Below the pieces are notes generated by a model, which was given only the letters and a program-made list of their open reading frames with translations, ran no database searches and was not told the origin of the DNA. A program made the translations under genes and the position numbers. From the NCBI RefSeq assembly GCF_013368755.1, contig NC_049561.1, positions 5,642,001-5,706,000 on the forward strand: a DNA stretch of 64,000 nt, in the 5' to 3' direction. This DNA comes from Talaromyces rugulosus (lineage: Eukaryota > Ascomycota > Eurotiomycetes > Eurotiales > Trichocomaceae). Shown piece after piece: positions 32,767-43,135 of this stretch (position 1 is the first letter of the stretch; every line of letters begins with the position of its first letter).

Positions 32767-35184
32767 ATGGATTCAATGGAAACACCCATGACCTCTACAG
32801 GTCTCCCCTGGCTGGACAGCCCACTCATGCTACACTCCTCGCGCGCTGATAATTGCACACTCACCCCTCAGCAATGCGAATACCGAAGCGCGTTCTGGCG
32901 GTACTGGTAAGGATTTGCGACAACACCACCCCCTTCTCTTAAAAGAAAGAAGAAAGGAAAAAAAAAAGTTGATGAATATTCCGCAGGTATCAAGCAGATC
33001 ATGTCTATGCTTTGGGAACAGTATACTTTATGTGTGCCGTCATCGGCGTGTTTGCTATCGCCCATGGTCTTTCGATATACAGCCCTGCATGGGTGTACAA
33101 TAACAGGGCCAGTACAAAAGTGCGCGCTCTGGTGAGGTATTTGTCGTATTCGACGGTGAAACAATATCGAGGACTGCGGGTTTTTCCAGGTGCGAGTCTG
33201 GGTGTTGGGTTACTGGTTCTTGTGGGAGTGGTTTTTTTCGCTGGTTTGTCTTTTTTTCTTCCCCTGGTCTTGCATACATACACAAGTTTTGATGCTAATT
33301 TGACTGATTTCAGCAATGACACTCGGCCCGAAACCGTACTACTGGCATAATACCGACGCTGTCAGTTTTGGAAATAGTCCGCCGATTGCGACGAGAGCAG
33401 GATGGATGGCGCTGGCGCTGTTGCCTTTTGTACTGTATGTACTTTTTTGCTTTGGGACAAAAGAAGAACAAGACAAAAAGTTAACGAAGAATAACAGAGC
33501 TTTCGCGGCAAAAGCAAACCTCATTTCAGCGCTGACTGGAATTCCATATGAGAAGCTTCAGGTATGCTCATACACTAGCAAACAGCCTTTTGTGGTCTGA
33601 CTCACAATCAAATATAGATCTTCCACCACTGGGCGAGCTATGCGATGTTCGTCTTGGCCCTAATACACACGTTCCCGTTTATCGTCTACCATATCCAGAA
33701 AGGTGACATGGTTATGCAATGGGACACGTCGGTTGTGTACTGGACCGGAGTTGCTACTCTGATACCTCAGGCGTATCTTACATTCCTATCGATACCGTGG
33801 ATTCGGTACGTTCAATAATAACTTTTTTTTTTGAAAAAACAAAAAAAAAACAAAACTGATAATGGGTAGAAACCGGTACTATGAGTTTTTTAAGTCTACG
33901 CACATCACCGTGTCGATATTGTTTATTTTCTTCTTCTTTATTCATTGTGATTTTACATTGACTTCCTGGTTCGCCTTCCCCCTTTTCTTCCTTCAAAGCT
34001 GTGTGTTCTGACAAGTTTAGGGACTACTTCATCGCCGCTGGCGCAATATACCTCTTTTCTGTCGTCTACGCCTGGAGCAAAACCTATCTCTTCCACGGCC
34101 TGCACACAGCACAAGTTTCCCTCCTTCCCTGCGGTGGCGACGACAACAGTGACGAAGAAGAAGAAGAACTCATCGAAATCACCATCCCAACCACAATATC
34201 CTGGAAACCCGGTCAACACGTTTTTCTACGGTTCCTAACCATGCACCCACACAGTCTAACCGCGCACCCATTCACTATTTCCTCCGTCCCCCACAAGACA
34301 GAGATATGCGGCCACCCGTCTGAAATGAAGTTTTTCGTGAAACCAGCTGTTGCCAGAAAGAACAACAAAAACAGTACCGCGTTTACGGCGCGTCTCGCCA
34401 GGGCTGTTGCTGGGAAAGCGCAGGTGGGGATGCGTGTGTTGCTTGAAGGGCCGTATAGTGGTGTTGATAATGCGTCGTTGCTTGCAAGGTTTGATCATAT
34501 AGTGTATATTGCCGGTGGCTCGGGCGCAGGGTTTTCGTTGGGCGTTGTTGAGGATGCTATTCGAAGTGAACAGAGAAAAAATACCCAGACGGTGATCACC
34601 ACCACCGTGCAGGTGGTTTATGCGACGAGGAGTGTGGGTGTGGCGCGGTGGTACAAAGACAAAATCGAGGACATGATGACGATACCGGATTCCAGTTGTT
34701 GCTGCAGAGTCGCAGCGTCGATCCACATTACTTCTGCAGCAAGGAAGAATAACAAGACCTCTTCACAAAAACAACTGCAGGATACTACAGAGGTACAAGA
34801 AACAGACACGGAAAAGATCACGGATAGTAGTACATCGCCAAGCGACTCTTCCTCCACCGAGACTTCTCCTCCTCTTTCTTCTTCTGCCAAAAAAATCCAG
34901 ATCCACAACGACAATCAACGGCCAAATATCAAATCTGTGATTTCGTCGGCGTGCCGCTCAGACAACTACAAAAAAATTGCCGTCGTGGTCTGTGGACCAG
35001 CGTCCATGATTCATGATGCGCGACAGGCTGTGGCTAATGAGCAGGCGCGGCTGCTCAAGGAAGAGTCTGGTCTGGGTGAGGTGTATTTACATGTGGAGGC
35101 TTTCTCGTGAGTATACCCTTTTTTTTTTTTTTTCTGGAGAGGTGGAAGAGCGAGCTAATAAGATGTGTGATTTCTAGGTGGTAA
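32767..35184 (+). CDS. Ferric-chelate reductase / NADPH-oxidase-family transmembrane reductase
   Basis: Transfers electrons from NADPH via FAD and two haems across a membrane, typically to reduce Fe3+ or Cu2+ for uptake. Eight exons (32767-32906, 32987-33243, 33314-33434, 33498-33561, 33618-33805, 33870-33968, 34021-35106, 35178-35184) give 653 aa. The last exon encodes only the end of Ser, Trp and stop, producing the EAFSW terminus; FRE proteins commonly end in an aromatic residue. About seven TM segments precede residue ~310, including the haem-binding 'HHWASYAMFVLALIH' type segment and 'TLGPKPYYW'. The cytosolic part has the FAD motif HPFTISS (~372), NADPH-binding GGSGAG (~455) and CGPASM (~614). 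A Ser/Thr/Glu-rich insert of ~70 residues (about 535-605) separates the nucleotide motifs. No signal peptide is obvious. Confidence 0.9.
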
Positions 35185-35350
35185 CCTCCCTCAAAGCTAG
35201 GGAATTATGTTATAATAATGATTTTACTTCTTTGAACTTCTTTGAATTAGTCCAAGATATCCTCTTTAGTATCAATTGATATATGTATTTGCATTATGAA
35301 AAAAAAAAGTTATAACATACTAATACACCAATATTACAAGGAAAGTAAGT

Positions 35351-36914
35351 CTACAAGGCAGTCCTCAATCTACTCCCCAATTTTTCCATCTCCCCGACAA
35401 TACCTCCTCCAGCCAGACTCCACTTCTCCCCAACCCAGTCTTCAGACACCTTTTCTTGCAAGATGCCGCTGCGCGCAAAGTACTCCATATAACCACGGGC
35501 TTCGTCGCGACTCAGTCCGCCTAGTGTCTGTAGTTCAAGCGCGCTTTGTTGTTGGTGCTGGCTGGTTGTGTTTCTGAAAAGATCCAAAATGCGCTGGTCG
35601 ACGACGTCGTAGGGATCCGGGCGAGGGTATTCAGGCGATGATTCGGACTGACCGTTTTGGCGAGCGGTGAGCTGTAGTAGTGCCATTTCAAAGGATGGGA
35701 GGGATGGCTTGTTGGATGCAGAGGTGGCATATAGCACGAGGCCACCGTTGGGGAGCACTTTTTGGTTGCTGCTGCTAGGCTGCAGCAACGATATCAAATG
35801 CTTTGGCAGAGCAAGGTCGTGTGCGTGGATCAGGTCAAAGTCGCGGTTGCGGTACTTGGATTCCTGCATCCAGTGGCCAATGCCATCAACACTGACCAAA
35901 ACGGGCGGGCGAGCCTGGAATCCTTCGGGTCCTGTGGTTGCGTTTAGCTCGGCCCAGAATGCCTGGAAAACCGGCCACGAGAGCGCCGTATCTTGCACGC
36001 CCAGGCGAGCGAGGTCGTTTAATGTCATTTTCGGCCGGAGGAGGTGCTTCAGCTCGGGGTGCTCCATGGAGACGTGAAGGTTGGCCAGGATTTGTTCGTT
36101 GGCAACAACAGTGCGCAGCAGCAGTGCAGACGTCAACTGATCCTGGACATATTGCGTCGGGTTCGAACCGGCAAGAGGCGCGTATGAAGAGTTTGCAATC
36201 ACAAAGTCCTGGGCTAGACGATTGTTAGAAGCATGCCCTATATATATATATTCAGTTTGACTCACCCTCAGGGACAGCAATGACAACCCATTTCTTCAAG
36301 AATGCCGTGGCCATTGCTTGCAATAAATGAACACTTTTCCCACACCCTTTAGGGCCAATGATGAGCTTCTTCACCAACTTTCCCTTATCTTCGCCCTGCG
36401 TAATACTCTCGAAAAGCTTGCCCATCTCCAGTGTTTCCCGTCTTATAACAACGGCCGGCCGACGAAACAAGAACCAATTCTGCGTAGGCTTGAATGCGTG
36501 CACAGCCCTCAACTGGGCTACAACGGACACGGGCAGTCCAACAACAGCACCCCTTAGGCGAGAATCAACACTGATATCCTCTGAAAATTCCTGCATGCCT
36601 GCAACTTCCAACGCATTGGTGTTGCTCAACACAATACGTTTCCGCAGCGCCTTGCGTTCTCCGACGGGAGGCGGACGACCCCGATCAACCTGTTTTTTGC
36701 CCTTTTTCATCTTGAGGGATTTGGATTCACGGAATTTGGGACCGCTGTCCATTCGCGATTTCCTCTGCAATGGATTGGCGAATCTCGTGGCCGAGGTGTG
36801 GAACGACGATGATAATGATGATAATGGCGTCGTAAAGGGCACGCGCTGCAACAGCAGAGCTCGGGGCGCCTGGCGAAACCCCGAAAGGCAGCCCGAGCAG
36901 AGTTGAGAAACCAT
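35351..36914 (-). CDS. rsm23: Mitochondrial small-ribosomal-subunit protein mS29 (DAP3/Rsm23)
   Basis: Structural GTP-binding protein of the mitochondrial 37S ribosomal subunit. Two exons, 36914-36266 and 36213-35351, encode 503 aa. An open frame extends upstream to a TTG, but the first ATG (36914) begins a typical presequence rich in Arg, Ser and Leu and ending around 'FHTSATRFA'. A basic region follows (~60-90), then the P-loop GPKGCGKS at ~187-194. The intron uses GTGAGT and an acceptor at 36214, giving 'VPEAQDF'; the alternative acceptor 5 nt downstream breaks the frame. It is divergent from RRS1 across about 300 bp. Confidence 0.92.
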
Positions 36915-37221
36915 CTTTTTGCTGGAAGCGCCGGCCAGCCCAGCGCGGATGGGTTCAATGGATGGTGATGGGCTGGTGTGGGCGAAGAGACGACTGAGCA
37001 AGAGTTGACGGCGGACAGGTCTTTGGGCTAAAAGATTCCTGTCGCCATGTCCAAAAGGGGGAAAAGCGGGTCGCCATTTTTAGCCAGCTCCAAAATGGTG
37101 CCTTAAAGCGGCTCTGCAAAACCCGTCCCCGATAACGACTTATCACCAGAAGAAAAAAAAAGAGAACCGAGAAACATCATCGCAACATTCATACAACAGC
37201 CCACGCTGCCCCAGACGGAAA
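36915..37221. promoter_or_regulatory. Bidirectional promoter, mS29 / RRS1
   Basis: Only 307 bp separate the two start codons, so the promoters must overlap. Contains A- and T-rich blocks (AAAAGGGGGAAAAG, CATTTTTAG) and a CT-poor centre. Pairs a mitoribosomal gene with a cytosolic ribosome-assembly gene, which suggests shared growth control. Confidence 0.55.
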
Positions 37222-38015
37222 ATGGCCGACACCGCTGAGACAAAGCGCGAAAAACTGTATGCCATCATTTCTATATTTTGTGTGATTGATTGCTAACGTC
37301 CTATTCCAGCCCCATCACCGTCGCAAAGGAAAACCCGTACACCTTCGACCTTGGCCACCTGATGGTCCAAGATCCCAATCCACTCGTGATATCACAGTCG
37401 GAGAATACCAACGATGCGCTGAAAGCGGTGGCGCGGGACGGTGCTCAAGTGCTCATCAATCAACTTCTCGTGCGTGCAGACAGAAAAGAGAGAGAAAAAA
37501 AAGAGTCAATAAAACTAACCGAGCCAGACAACATGTCAAATTACTTCAGACGCCAAAGCAGGAGTCCTTCTCTCTCTTCCTCCTCATCACACTCTGCTGC
37601 CTCGATTCAAGCCACTGTTCGTGTCTCCCATCTCTTTATAAATCTCTGAATTCAGCAACTAACCGTTCAAAGGCCCAAACCAAAGGAACCTACCAAATGG
37701 GACTTGTTCGCCAGGAAGAAAGGAATCGGCAAGTACAGCAGCAAACCCGGTGCCCACCTGGCCGAAAAGGAGCGACGCAAGAACCTCGTTTACGACGATG
37801 CATCTGGTGAATGGATCCCGAAATGGGGCTACAAGGGCGCCAACAAGTCTGGCGAGAATGACTGGCTGGTGGAGGTTCCGGATAAAAATTGGAAGAACGA
37901 GGCAGAGGGCGAGAATGTTCGCACTGCTGGTCGCCGCGAACGCAAAGACCGCATTAAGCGGAATGATAGGAAAATGAGGGCCAACGAGCGCAGAAGCCGG
38001 AAGTCTGGTGGATAA
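37222..38015 (+). CDS. rrs1: Ribosome biogenesis regulatory protein Rrs1
   Basis: Nucleolar factor that, with Rpf2, helps bring the 5S RNP into pre-60S particles. Four exons, 37222-37256, 37310-37473, 37550-37616 and 37673-38015, give 202 aa. Family features include 'PYTFDLGHL' near the N-terminus, 'LLPRFKPLPKPKEPTKW', 'FARKKGI' and 'NLVYDDASGEWIPKWGYK', followed by a strongly basic C-terminus. The second intron is the least certain: using donor GTGCAG (37474) gives the frame that leads into the conserved segment, while the more canonical GTGCGT three codons earlier puts the next exon out of frame. It is divergent from mS29 and convergent with MTP18. Confidence 0.88.
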
Positions 38016-38300
38016 GGTCTGGTGAACGTCCAAAGATAAAAGTGCATTTTCAATTGTAAGGTCAGGGTGGCGTTTCTCTGTATTTATTTGGCTGGCGCTT
38101 ATTATTGAATTGTATTATCAATGATGAAAAGAGAATTACCCCAGGCTTACTAGCTGGTTGTAAAATGTCTTTGAATGATATGATTGAGAATATTAAAGCT
38201 AGATTATAAAGCACGCTTGACGCCGGATGATATACATAGATGATATTCATGAGAAGGGATAGAAATAAAAGATTGGAGATGAAGCCTCTTGTCACGAGAT

Positions 38301-39497
38301 TTAATCCTCTTTCTTCTTACTGCCAAAGCCAAACCAACTCGCGCCCTCATTTTTGCGCTGTTCTCGTCGTTGCTGCTTTTCTTCCTTGTATGCTTCCCAT
38401 GAAGGAGTCTGGCCGTGAACGTGGCCGGTCTCTGCTTCATGGCGCTCTTTTTGGCCCTGTAGTTTACGCAGGGAGCTGAGTGGAGTTGCGTTTTCTGCTG
38501 GTAAGTCCTTTGGTCGTGGAGGTGACTGGATTGCTTGCTCGCCTCCAATAGCACGACACAGGTTGTGGAAAGACCAGTCGACGACGTGTTCAACGGGTTC
38601 GTCAAAGAGATAAGGTAGTAGCGGTACAACGCCAAGACCAAGCTATAACAATATATCAGTTTTTTTCTTTCTTTTCTTTAAAAAAAAAGTCTAACTTACG
38701 CCGATTGGAGCCCAAGTGCGGAGAAGTATGCTTTGAGAGTTTTTCAGGGCGCGCCCCGAGTACCGCACAACAGAGTGGATAGTAAAAGCCGGCAATCCCA
38801 TGCTAGCAAGGCTCTGAAAGACAGCGCGCTTCGCCATCACCATGCGGTAATCATCGACCAAGGGAATCCGAGTAGAAGCCCATGGCACTAAAGGATCGGA
38901 TTTTGGGTCGCCACCTTCTGACTGAGAAGGCTCAAAGGACAGCGGGCCTGCAACATTTCCTGTGGCCATTCCAAGCACAACCTGATTTGCTTTCAAGTCC
39001 GTAGCATCTTTGTACGCTTCACCTGGCGGGATGAGCACGCGTCGGTTGCGCAAGTAGGCCTTGTAACCCTCATGGGCAACGTCGCCAAGGATATACGACC
39101 AGGAAATGGCATAGGCGCTGCGGACGAGATAGGGATGGGCGACTGGCCGGAAGGATTCACCAACGTCAGATGTGTATGCAATGTACCGATGGGCGGAGAG
39201 CAGTATTGTTCGGACTCGATTAGCATAGGCGGCGTAACGGTACGGAGTCTCTGTGGTGTCAACGGCGCTATTGAATCATACGTTAGTCTTTTAGATAGAT
39301 ATGGAAGTGTAGACCAAAGATACATACTATGGGGTATATAGCTCCTCGTAGTAGTCGTCTTCGCGATCGACGAGCTGCTGCAGGTTACGCGACAGCTTCC
39401 GGCGAGGCACCTGTTCACTCAGCGACTCGGGGCGAGGCTCCTCGCGTGCGCGAGGAACCCCATCTGGTTCGTCTTTCTTGTCTTTGCCCCAGAACAT
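38301..39497 (-). CDS. mtp18: MTP18/MTFP1-family mitochondrial inner-membrane protein
   Basis: Family members reside in the mitochondrial inner membrane and influence fission. Three exons, 39497-39328, 39267-38700 and 38642-38301, give 359 aa. The MTP18 domain is clear: 'ESFRPVAHPYLVRSAYAISW', 'YILGDVAHEGYKAYL', and later 'KRAVFQSLASMGLPAFTIHS' and 'DEPVEHVVDWSF'. It is about twice the length of the animal protein owing to a charged N-terminus and a long K/E-rich C-terminal tail. The first ATG is 39497, but the same frame stays open upstream to at least 39647 without an ATG. It shares a 0.5-kb divergent promoter with the ATP synthase subunit k gene. Confidence 0.88.
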
Positions 39498-40018
39498 GGC
39501 GACGAAACGCGAAAATGGGTATGTTGCAGTGATATTCCAGTGTTTGTCCGGGTCGGCGGTGTTAATTAAAAGGTAGGGATTAATAGGACTGGGCGGCAGG
39601 CGGGCATCCGATGTAACGGCTAATTGTATATCGGGAACAGCTGCCACGGCCGAGTCACAGCTACATTGAGCGGGGAAAAAGGCGTCAAAGAGGCTTAAGA
39701 TAGAAGATATGAAAATACTGCTGGAAAAGTTATATCTGAAGCACCTTCTCTCCCTTTCGGGCCCTTCTCCATCGCGTCCAAGCGAGAGCTCCGTGTTGTG
39801 ATGGCGATGACCTCATGCGGGAGATCTCGGGTCGTGGTCACGTGCTGCCGTTGTTCGCCCAACAGGGCTAGCGCGCCAAGAGCACATCCTGCTCAGGCAA
39901 GTCCGACTTGGCCGCGACGAGTTCACTTGACTACTAAATAATAGCTATTTCCAACAGCGCCCTCTCCCTCTGTCCTGCTGCCCATCTGACTCGCTTCGGA
40001 ATCACTCAATTCGCCACA
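39498..40018. promoter_or_regulatory. Bidirectional promoter, MTP18 / ATP synthase subunit k
   Basis: 521 bp between two genes for mitochondrial inner-membrane proteins. Contains a TCACGTG E-box-like site near 39838-39844 and a pyrimidine-rich stretch just before the subunit k start (~39955-39975). Confidence 0.5.
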
Positions 40019-40483
40019 ATGGTTGCCTACTACAATATCGCTGGCCGCAAGATTGGCTCCCACGTGGTACGTTTGGATCCCGGAAGACTACTTGTCTGCA
40101 AAAAAAACATCCCTTTGTGCTGCAGCAACATGGCGTCAATTGCTATGACCAAACAATATCGATGAACCGTCTCTGACTTGTTTGCTTTTGGATTTTCTAG
40201 CTCACCATGGGTGTCCTCGGCTCTACCTTTGCCGGTGCCTTCCTCGCCCTCAGCGGTGGTGACAAGAAGGCCCAGCAAGGTCCTCCGGTCAACGCTGCTT
40301 CCAAGGACGAAGAAAAGTTCATCCAGTACGTGATACTTTTGTTTTTACATGACGGATTCGGAGTTGGGCTGCGAATCTCGGCATCATCCTTCAACCAATT
40401 GGACCAGAGCTAACACGATTATCTTCACTCTTAGGGACTTCATCAAGAGCGTCGAAGGCGGCGACAGCAAGGCCAAGCACTAA
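40019..40483 (+). CDS. atp19: Mitochondrial F1Fo ATP synthase subunit k (Atp19)
   Basis: Small dimer-associated subunit of the fungal ATP synthase in the inner membrane. Three exons, 40019-40066, 40201-40325 and 40435-40483, encode 73 aa (yeast Atp19 is 68 aa). Start 'MVAYYNIAGRKIGSH' and the single TM segment 'MGVLGSTFAGAFLALSGG' match the family, followed by a charged tail with 'KDEEKFIQDFIKS'. Introns are GT-AG. It is divergent from MTP18. Confidence 0.88.
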
Positions 40484-41061
40484 ATGCGCCCCGTTACGAC
40501 AGAGACCGCCAATCGAATTGTTACTATTATGAGGTTATCGCACCGAGAAAAGGGCAAGGAGCTTTTGGGAATTGTGTGGGATGGAAACAACAACATTGAT
40601 ATGGCACCCCCTTCCCAGTATAAAGAGTTGCTGTGGTGACGCATGACGTTGCTCAACAGCACACATTTACTTTGAGGTTTCTGTTGAAACGCATTGTACA
40701 TATAGAGAGATTATTGTGATAACACAGTTTATTGGGAACTTTTCGAAGCTGTAGACGATTAAATCGAACCCGTAGAAGTACAAAGGGGAATCTGCCATAT
40801 TTTCAAGACCAGAATAACTAGCAATTCTTCTATTAAGCGTGATCATTAGCTAGTTGTAATTCTTTTCTAATCCGAGGTGTCACGGTTCACCTGTTACAGG
40901 CATGGTTGCGTATGATTGGTCCCGCGTAGAGTTGATGCTGTCCGCTCTGTTTATCTCAACTCTTACAACCATCCCATTACATCTGCTCTTCTTGCCATAC
41001 ATAGACAACCATCTTCCATTGACCCGTCCTGCTGAATCTTTAACATTCAAATTCAGCCATT
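40484..41061. other. Intergenic region, subunit k / PPTase
   Basis: 578 bp between two plus-strand genes, covering the 3' UTR of subunit k and the promoter of the phosphopantetheinyl transferase. I see no other gene. Confidence 0.55.
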
Positions 41062-41523
41062 ATGCCCCCGTTACCATTTCCATTCGCTCTCAACATCGGA
41101 ACCGACGTGGTCCATCTCCCACGCATCCTCCGTTTACTCCGCCATCGCGGCGCAAGAAGCCAGGAAAACTACCTCGACAAATTCACACGCCGCATCCTAT
41201 GCCCCCAGGAGCAGCAAGATTTCCACGCCCGGTTCAGCAGCGCAGGCGATGGGCCGCCGCTGCCTCCAGTGGTAACGTCCGACATGGCGCGCTGGCTGGC
41301 TGGACGGTTTGCCGCAAAAGAGGCTGCGCGCAAGGCTGCGCCTGGCGGTGCTGCATCTATTGGATGGAAGGATGTTTTGATCAGAGCAGCGCCGTCGACA
41401 GCAGCTGGTAGTGGGAGGCCAGAGGTGGTCTTTTTGGGCGCTGAAAGTCGCATTGGGAAGTTGTCCATCTCGCATGATGGGGACTATGTGGTGGCTACGG
41501 TGCTTGCAGCTGGGGACAACTAA
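41062..41523 (+). CDS. ppt2: AcpS-type 4'-phosphopantetheinyl transferase
   Basis: Transfers phosphopantetheine from CoA to an acyl-carrier protein; fungal members of this small class usually serve mitochondrial ACP. Single exon, 153 aa. The two metal/CoA-binding motifs are present: Asp15 in 'IGTDVVHLPRI' and Glu87 in 'WLAGRFAAKEAARKA'. The C-terminus has the typical 'ISHDGDYVVATVLA' strand. A distinct presequence is not obvious. It lies among other mitochondrial genes, consistent with the role. Confidence 0.9.
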   Translation: MPPLPFPFALNIGTDVVHLPRILRLLRHRGARSQENYLDKFTRRILCPQEQQDFHARFSSAGDGPPLPPVVTSDMARWLAGRFAAKEAARKAAPGGAASIGWKDVLIRAAPSTAAGSGRPEVVFLGAESRIGKLSISHDGDYVVATVLAAGDN

Positions 41524-42100
41524 TTGATTACCACGATTTCAGTTTATACGTTTGTGTACGAAGTACATCAGACTGCATGGTGCTCAGGATCTTCTTCCTT
41601 GTGCATCGGGCTTTCATACATGAACACGTCTACAACGGCCACCAGGATCATGAAGGGGGAAAAAACACCAGCAAAACATGCATAAAAAAAGGCCAGTTCC
41701 GCACGATCATCGCATGTCAACACACAAAACCTCGTGTTTGCGAGTCCCGACGCGATTGGCGACGGTGGCGGGTCCACCCTTTCCCTACGGACATCGATGT
41801 TTGCGGGCATTTTCCATCAATTTAGGTCTTCACGAGAACAACGAACAGTATTTACGTATTCTTAACTGGGACGAATTATATCGCACCTCTTGGATTCACC
41901 AACGATTGCGCTTTACGACATTTGATAGGAGCTGAAAATCAGGTACGATAGTCTACTAGAACCCCACATGAGCTTTTTTCCCGCAATCTCCGATGATTCT
42001 TCGTCGGTCCTTGCCAGGCGATATATACATATTGTCTACAGGATGAATATCAATCATTCATATCATATCATATGCTAATACACTCGCTAGAAGTAACCGA
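41524..42100. other. Intergenic region, PPTase / histidinol phosphatase
   Basis: 577 bp between two plus-strand genes. It contains the weak minus-strand small ORF listed separately (41568-41810). The segment before 42101 is AT-rich with repeated ATCAT units (42053-42070) and is probably the histidinol phosphatase promoter. Confidence 0.5.
41568..41810 (-). CDS. Weak small ORF with one hydrophobic segment
   Basis: Starts at an ATG and encodes 80 aa: a polar N-terminus followed by 'LAFFYACFAGVFSPFMILV', one likely membrane segment, and a charged end (KEEDPEHH). I do not recognise a family. An equally long open frame lies antisense on the plus strand, so coding status is doubtful. Part of it could be an intron. 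Confidence 0.2.
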   Translation of the reverse strand: MPANIDVRRERVDPPPSPIASGLANTRFCVLTCDDRAELAFFYACFAGVFSPFMILVAVVDVFMYESPMHKEEDPEHHAV

Positions 42101-43135
42101 ATGCCTTTCTCTCATCACAGCCATTCGGGCCAGTTCTGCCCCGGCCATGCAAAGAACTCACTCGAGGACGTCATTCAGACGGCCATTGCACAGAAGATGC
42201 AAGTCTTTTGTCTCACAGAGCACATGCCCCGTGGAAAAGAAGATTTTTATCCTGAAGAGGTAACCCTTGCCTCGACCAATACCTTGATGTGTGACACCAT
42301 AAGCTTACTAGTGCAGATCTCCGATACGGAAGAATGGCATGTCAAAAACGAAGCATCTTTCTTTGCAGAAGCAATCCGGTTACGCGAAAAATACGCATCC
42401 CAGATTAAACTCGTGATTGGATTTGAGATTGACTGGATCCGGCCCGAATCCCTGCAGCTCATCGAAGCCTCGAGATCGCGCTTGCCGTTTGAGTTCTTTG
42501 TTGGGTCAGTACACCATGTACACACCATTCCAATCGACTACGACACGGCCATGTACAACCAGGCGCGAGAAGTTTCCGGTGGCACAGACGAGCGCTTGTT
42601 CGAGGACTACTTTGATAGCCAGCTCGATATGCTGCAGAAGCTGAAGCCGCTGGTCGTCGGCCATTTCGATCTTATCCGTCTGAAGAGCGCAGATCCAAAT
42701 GCCACGTTTACTCAGTATCCCGCGGTGTGGGAGAAGATTCGACGCAATCTTCAATTCGTAGCTAGCTATGGGGGCATTCTAGAGCTCAACTCGGCTGCGT
42801 TGAGAAAGGGGATGAGCGAACCGTATCCCAAAGGGGAAATCTGCAAGGTTGGTTCAAAAAATAGAAGAAGAAAGGCGTTTCAGTGTTGATGATTATCGAT
42901 CTAGGAATTCTTATCAATGGGTGGACACTTCTGCATGTCCGACGACAGTCACGGTGTTGATCAGGTAGGATACGGCTACCGTCAAGTGCTAGAGTTTGTC
43001 GATCGCACGGGTATCACGACGCTACACTACTTGGATGTATCCAAAGGAGAGGATGTCCCAGACAGTCGGTTCCCGGAAACGACGATCCGGTCCGTATCAG
43101 TGCAAGAGATTAAGCAGGCTACATTCTGGCTTTAA
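42101..43135 (+). CDS. his2: Histidinol-phosphatase, PHP family (His2)
   Basis: Dephosphorylates L-histidinol phosphate in histidine biosynthesis. Modelled as 42101-42259, 42317-42847 and 42905-43135, 306 aa. The PHP metal-site start 'HHSHSGQFCPGHA' begins at residue 5, followed by 'LTEHMPRGKEDFYPEE', 'GFEIDWIRPES', 'GSVHHVHTIPID', 'VVGHFDLIR' and 'MSDDSHGVDQVGYGY'. The first intron (42260-42316) is 57 nt, a multiple of three without a stop, so retention would add 19 residues. I removed it because it has GT-AG ends and interrupts the conserved segment. The second intron is needed for frame. Confidence 0.9.
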
